A model generated the notes under the pieces. The model was not told the origin of the DNA. It did no database searches and saw only the letters and a program-made list of their open reading frames with translations. A DNA stretch of 57,948 nt, taken from Comamonadaceae bacterium (GTDB lineage Bacteria > Pseudomonadota > Gammaproteobacteria > Burkholderiales > Burkholderiaceae_C). Positions 54,550-57,948 of this stretch are shown here, piece by piece (the stretch's first letter is position 1; each line of letters begins with the position of its first letter). Position numbers and translations under genes: made by a program. The stretch covers positions 1 through 57,948 of the forward strand of contig CANBUY010000012.1 of NCBI GenBank assembly GCA_947372745.1. Reading direction: 5' to 3'.

Positions 54550-57500
54550 TTACTCGGTCGCTGCGCCTTCATTGGCTTCTGACGCCTCTTCTTCCACGTC
54601 ACCTGCCAGTTCAGCCGCTTCTGATTCAGCAATAGCACGACGCTCAGCATCGTCCATATTCTCGCGAACCACACGGGCTTCGTGGTAAGCCATGCCGGTA
54701 CCAGCAGGAATCAAACGACCCACGATCACGTTCTCTTTCAAGCCACGGAGTTCGTCGCGTTTGCCCATGATGGCCGCTTCGGTCAGAACACGGGTAGTTT
54801 CCTGGAAGGAAGCCGCGCTGATAAAGCTGTCTGTGGACAACGATGCCTTGGTGATACCCAGCAACAAGTTGGTGAAGCGAGCGGGGATTTTGTCCTCGGC
54901 GCGCAACGCATCGTTGGTGTTGAGCATCTCAGAGCGCTCGACCTGCTCGCCGTTGATGTAGGTGGAGTCACCTGCATTTTCAACAACCACGCGACGCAGC
55001 ATCTGACGAACAATCACTTCGATGTGCTTGTCGTTGATCTTCACGCCTTGCAAGCGGTAAACGTCCTGAACTTCGTCAACGATGTAACGTGCCAGCTCTT
55101 CGGAGCCCAGCAAACGCAAGATATCTTGCGGGTCTGCAGGACCGTCAACAACGCTTTCGCCCTTGTTAACCACTTGGCCTTCGTGCACGATGATGTTCTT
55201 TTCCTTGGGCACGAGTTCTTCCCAGACCGATCCTTCAGGATCAGTGATCTGCAAACGAACCTTGCCTTTGGTTTCCTTACCGAAGGAGACCGTACCGGTC
55301 ATTTCAGCGAGAACACCTTTGTCTTTTGGCGAGCGGGCTTCGAACAACTCGGCGACACGCGGCAAACCGCCGGTAATGTCTCGGGTTTTCTGACCTTCGA
55401 TGGGGATACGCGCCAGCACTTCGCCTGGGCCCACGTCTTGGCCGTCACGCACTTGCACCAACGCACCAATCGGGAAACCGATCGTCACGGAGTGGTCTGT
55501 ACCTGGGATCTTGACTTCATTGCCGGTCGCGTCAATCAACTTGACTTGAGGGCGAATGACTTTGGCGGAACCACGGCGCTTAGGATCGATAACGACCATG
55601 GTCGAGAGACCGGTCACTTCGTCGACTTGCTTGGCAACCGTCAGGCCTTCTTCCACATTCTCGAATTGGGCTTTACCCGCAAACTCGGTAATGATGGGGC
55701 GGGTCAAGGGATCCCAGTTGGCAAGAATGGCGCCAGACTTGATGGTCTGGTCGGCTTTGACTGCCAACACAGCGCCGTAAGGCACTTTATGACGCTCGCG
55801 CTCACGGCCGTGCTCGTCATGAATGACGATTTCGCCGGAACGAGAAATCACAACCTGCTCTTTTTTGCCATTGGTCACATAGCGCATCGTGGCGTTAAAG
55901 CCGATGTTGCCGTTGGACTTGGCTTCCACGCTGGAGGCAATGGCAGCACGAGAAGCCGCACCACCAATGTGGAAGGTACGCATGGTCAACTGGGTGCCTG
56001 GCTCGCCAATGGATTGCGCAGCAATCACACCCACCGCCTCACCACCGTTCACCAAACCGCCACGACCCAGATCGCGACCGTAGCAACGGGCGCAAATACC
56101 GAAACGTGTTTCGCAAGTCAATGCGGTACGCACTTTGACTTCATCGACACCGGCGATTTCGAGCTCGTCGATCACGTCTTCGTCGAGCATCGCGCCCGCT
56201 GGGAACAAGACCGCACGGTTTTCGGGGTGCAGGATGTCGTCAGCTGCGGTACGACCCAAGATACGGTCACGCAGGGACTCAATCACTTCACCGCCTTCAA
56301 CGATGGCGCGCATGAGGTAACCCGCATGGGTGCCGCAGTCTTGCTCGGTCACGACCAAGTCTTGTGTCACGTCGACCAAACGACGTGTCAGGTAACCTGA
56401 GTTGGCGGTCTTCAAAGCCGTATCCGCGAGACCTTTTCGGGCACCGTGGGTGGAAATGAAGTACTCCAACACGTTCAGGCCTTCGCGGAAGTTGGCGGTA
56501 ATAGGTGTCTCGATGATGGAGCCATCAGGCTTGGCCATCAAGCCACGCATACCAGCCACCTGGCGAATCTGAGCAGCTGATCCACGAGCGCCAGAGTCAG
56601 CCATCATGTAGATGGAGTTGAACGACTCTTGCTGCACCTGGTTGCCATGGCGATCGGTCACGATCTCTTTGGACAACTGGGCCATCATGACCTTGGAGAC
56701 TTCGTCACCGGCTTTGCCCCAGATGTCCACCACTTTGTTGTAACGCTCGCCGGCCGTTACCAAACCAGAGGTGTACTGCTGAGCAATTTCTTTGACTTCT
56801 TTTTCAGCGCGGTCAATGATGTCGGTCTTCTCGGTGGGCACCAGCATGTCATCGATACAAATCGAGATACCGGCTTTGGTGGCCAAACGGAAACCGTACT
56901 GCAGCAACTTGTCAGCAAAAACAACCGTTTCTTTGAGTCCACACTTGCGGAAAGAAACGTTGATGAGTTTGGAGATTTCTTTCTTCTTCAATGCTTTGTT
57001 GATGTTCGAGAAAGGCAAGCCCTTAGGCAAGATTTCCGACAACAAGGCACGACCGGCCGTGGTTTCCCACAGCTTGGTCGAAGGCACCAATTCACCCGTT
57101 TGCTTGTCCTTGGTGTACTCAGTCAAACGAACGTTAATACGCGCAGTCAGTTCAACTTCGCCCGCATCAAACGCACGCTGCACTTCACCGGTGTCAGCAA
57201 AGATCAAGCCTTCGCCTTTGCCGTTGATACGGTCACGGGTGGTGTAGTACAAGCCCAACACAACGTCTTGCGACGGAACAATCGAGGGCTCGCCGTTTGA
57301 AGGGAACAGCACGTTGTTGGAGGCCAGCATCAAAGTGCGGCACTCAACTTGCGCTTCAACCGACAAGGGCACGTGGACGGCCATTTGGTCACCGTCAAAG
57401 TCGGCATTGAAGGCGGCGCAAACCAGGGGGTGCAATTGAATGGCTTTGCCTTCAATCAAGATAGGCTCAAAGGCCTGAATGCCCAAACGGTGCAGCGTAG

Positions 57501-57948
57501 GCGCACGGTTCAGCATCACGGGGTGCTCTTTGATGACCTCTTCTAGGATGTCCCAGACCACTGGCGTGCCGGATTCGACTTCTTTCTTAGCCGCTTTGAT
57601 CGTCGTCGCGATGCCCATGGCTTCGAGGCGCGAGAAGATGAAAGGCTTGAAGAGTTCGAGCGCCATGAGCTTTGGCAAACCGCACTGGTGCAGTTTGAGC
57701 GTTGGGCCCACGGTGATGACAGAACGGCCTGAATAGTCGACCCGTTTGCCCAACAAGTTCTGGCGGAAACGGCCTGACTTGCCTTTGATCATATCGGCCA
57801 GCGACTTCAGTGCACGCTTGTTGGCGCCCGTCATGGCTTTGCCACGGCGACCGTTGTCAAGCAGCGAGTCGACCGCTTCTTGCAGCATGCGCTTTTCATT
57901 GCGGGCAATGATTTCAGGCGCTTTCAATTCCAGCAAACGACGCAGACG
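54550..57948 (-). CDS. rpoC: DNA-directed RNA polymerase subunit beta', 5' end cut
   Basis: This gene reads out of the window; about 1132 C-terminal residues are present of the roughly 1400 expected. Visible are [26 protein letters not shown], the catalytic [15 protein letters not shown], the trigger-loop region [15 protein letters not shown], and the zinc ligands [10 protein letters not shown] and [16 protein letters not shown]. The acidic tail ends the frame. A strong terminator follows. No inserted domain of unusual size was noticed. Confidence 0.97.
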   Translation of the reverse strand, partial: RLRRLLELKAPEIIARNEKRMLQEAVDSLLDNGRRGKAMTGANKRALKSLADMIKGKSGRFRQNLLGKRVDYSGRSVITVGPTLKLHQCGLPKLMALELFKPFIFSRLEAMGIATTIKAAKKEVESGTPVVWDILEEVIKEHPVMLNRAPTLHRLGIQAFEPILIEGKAIQLHPLVCAAFNADFDGDQMAVHVPLSVEAQVECRTLMLASNNVLFPSNGEPSIVPSQDVVLGLYYTTRDRINGKGEGLIFADTGEVQRAFDAGEVELTARINVRLTEYTKDKQTGELVPSTKLWETTAGRALLSEILPKGLPFSNINKALKKKEISKLINVSFRKCGLKETVVFADKLLQYGFRLATKAGISICIDDMLVPTEKTDIIDRAEKEVKEIAQQYTSGLVTAGERYNKVVDIWGKAGDEVSKVMMAQLSKEIVTDRHGNQVQQESFNSIYMMADSGARGSAAQIRQVAGMRGLMAKPDGSIIETPITANFREGLNVLEYFISTHGARKGLADTALKTANSGYLTRRLVDVTQDLVVTEQDCGTHAGYLMRAIVEGGEVIESLRDRILGRTAADDILHPENRAVLFPAGAMLDEDVIDELEIAGVDEVKVRTALTCETRFGICARCYGRDLGRGGLVNGGEAVGVIAAQSIGEPGTQLTMRTFHIGGAASRAAIASSVEAKSNGNIGFNATMRYVTNGKKEQVVISRSGEIVIHDEHGRERERHKVPYGAVLAVKADQTIKSGAILANWDPLTRPIITEFAGKAQFENVEEGLTVAKQVDEVTGLSTMVVIDPKRRGSAKVIRPQVKLIDATGNEVKIPGTDHSVTIGFPIGALVQVRDGQDVGPGEVLARIPIEGQKTRDITGGLPRVAELFEARSPKDKGVLAEMTGTVSFGKETKGKVRLQITDPEGSVWEELVPKEKNIIVHEGQVVNKGESVVDGPADPQDILRLLGSEELARYIVDEVQDVYRLQGVKINDKHIEVIVRQMLRRVVVENAGDSTYINGEQVERSEMLNTNDALRAEDKIPARFTNLLLGITKASLSTDSFISAASFQETTRVLTEAAIMGKRDELRGLKENVIVGRLIPAGTGMAYHEARVVRENMDDAERRAIAESEAAELAGDVEEEASEANEGAATE

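Noticed and set aside
54682..56400. Open frame of 572 codons opposite rpoC
   Set aside because: It lies fully within rpoC and its sequence looks like a reverse-strand translation artefact rich in His, Asn and Gln.

Overview
The window reads as a chromosomal segment of a betaproteobacterium of the order Burkholderiales, most likely family Comamonadaceae (Rhodoferax/Polaromonas-like). The basis is protein character and gene order: uvrA-MFS-ssb, hpf-ptsN-hprK, dapB-exbB-exbD-leuS-lptE-holA-proA, rsmB-DUF4390-ntrY-ntrX, and a CorA/Fur/BamE neighbourhood. I ran no database search. Both ends cut genes: a FadD-like ligase on the left and rpoC on the right.

Layout. 1-1.8 kb: 3' part of an acyl-CoA ligase, then a RES/Xre toxin-antitoxin pair with two palindromes upstream. 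1.8-6.9 kb: uvrA divergent from an MFS exporter and ssb, closed by a strong terminator. 7.0-13.7 kb: one operon encoding an RND adaptor, RND pump, sulfide:quinone oxidoreductase, a small DUF2892 membrane protein, an OsmC-type thiol protein and a CsoR-family repressor. Two operator-like sites sit on its promoter. 13.7-22 kb: mnmA and a NUDIX gene, separated by a tricarballylate cluster (tcuR-tcuA-tcuB-tctC) and a histidine kinase that ends before its ATPase domain. 22-27.7 kb: pntAB, fadD, mtnN. 27.7-32 kb: corA with a hairpin-rich leader, hpf-ptsN-hprK, fur, bamE. 32-41.2 kb: dapB, exbBD, leuS, lptE, holA, proA, interrupted before proA by an isochorismatase-fold gene and an MNT/HEPN toxin-antitoxin pair whose last stop codon overlaps the proA start. 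41.2-46.8 kb: gshA-kup-benE-gshB. 46.8-49 kb: a class II glutamine amidotransferase, an AT-richer secreted alpha/beta hydrolase and tRNA-Phe. 49-54.5 kb: ntrX, ntrY, DUF4390, rsmB and a LemA-like gene, read towards tRNA-Phe. 54.5 kb to the end: rpoC.

Two observations stand out. The first is the 7-13.7 kb operon. It joins sulfide oxidation and a thiol peroxidase-like protein to an RND efflux pump, under a CsoR-family protein whose cysteine pattern matches neither the copper, the formaldehyde nor the persulfide (CstR) type. Two 14-bp sites 22 bp apart cover the -35 and -10 of its promoter. The second is a dispersed repeat of about 50 bp with core GTAGCTGCT. It occurs at least eight times, and most copies lie inside or across coding sequence in frame (uvrA, tcuA/tcuB, mtnN end, leuS, proA twice, benE, ntrY), adding peptide segments to housekeeping proteins. 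No rRNA, CRISPR array, insertion sequence or phage gene was seen.
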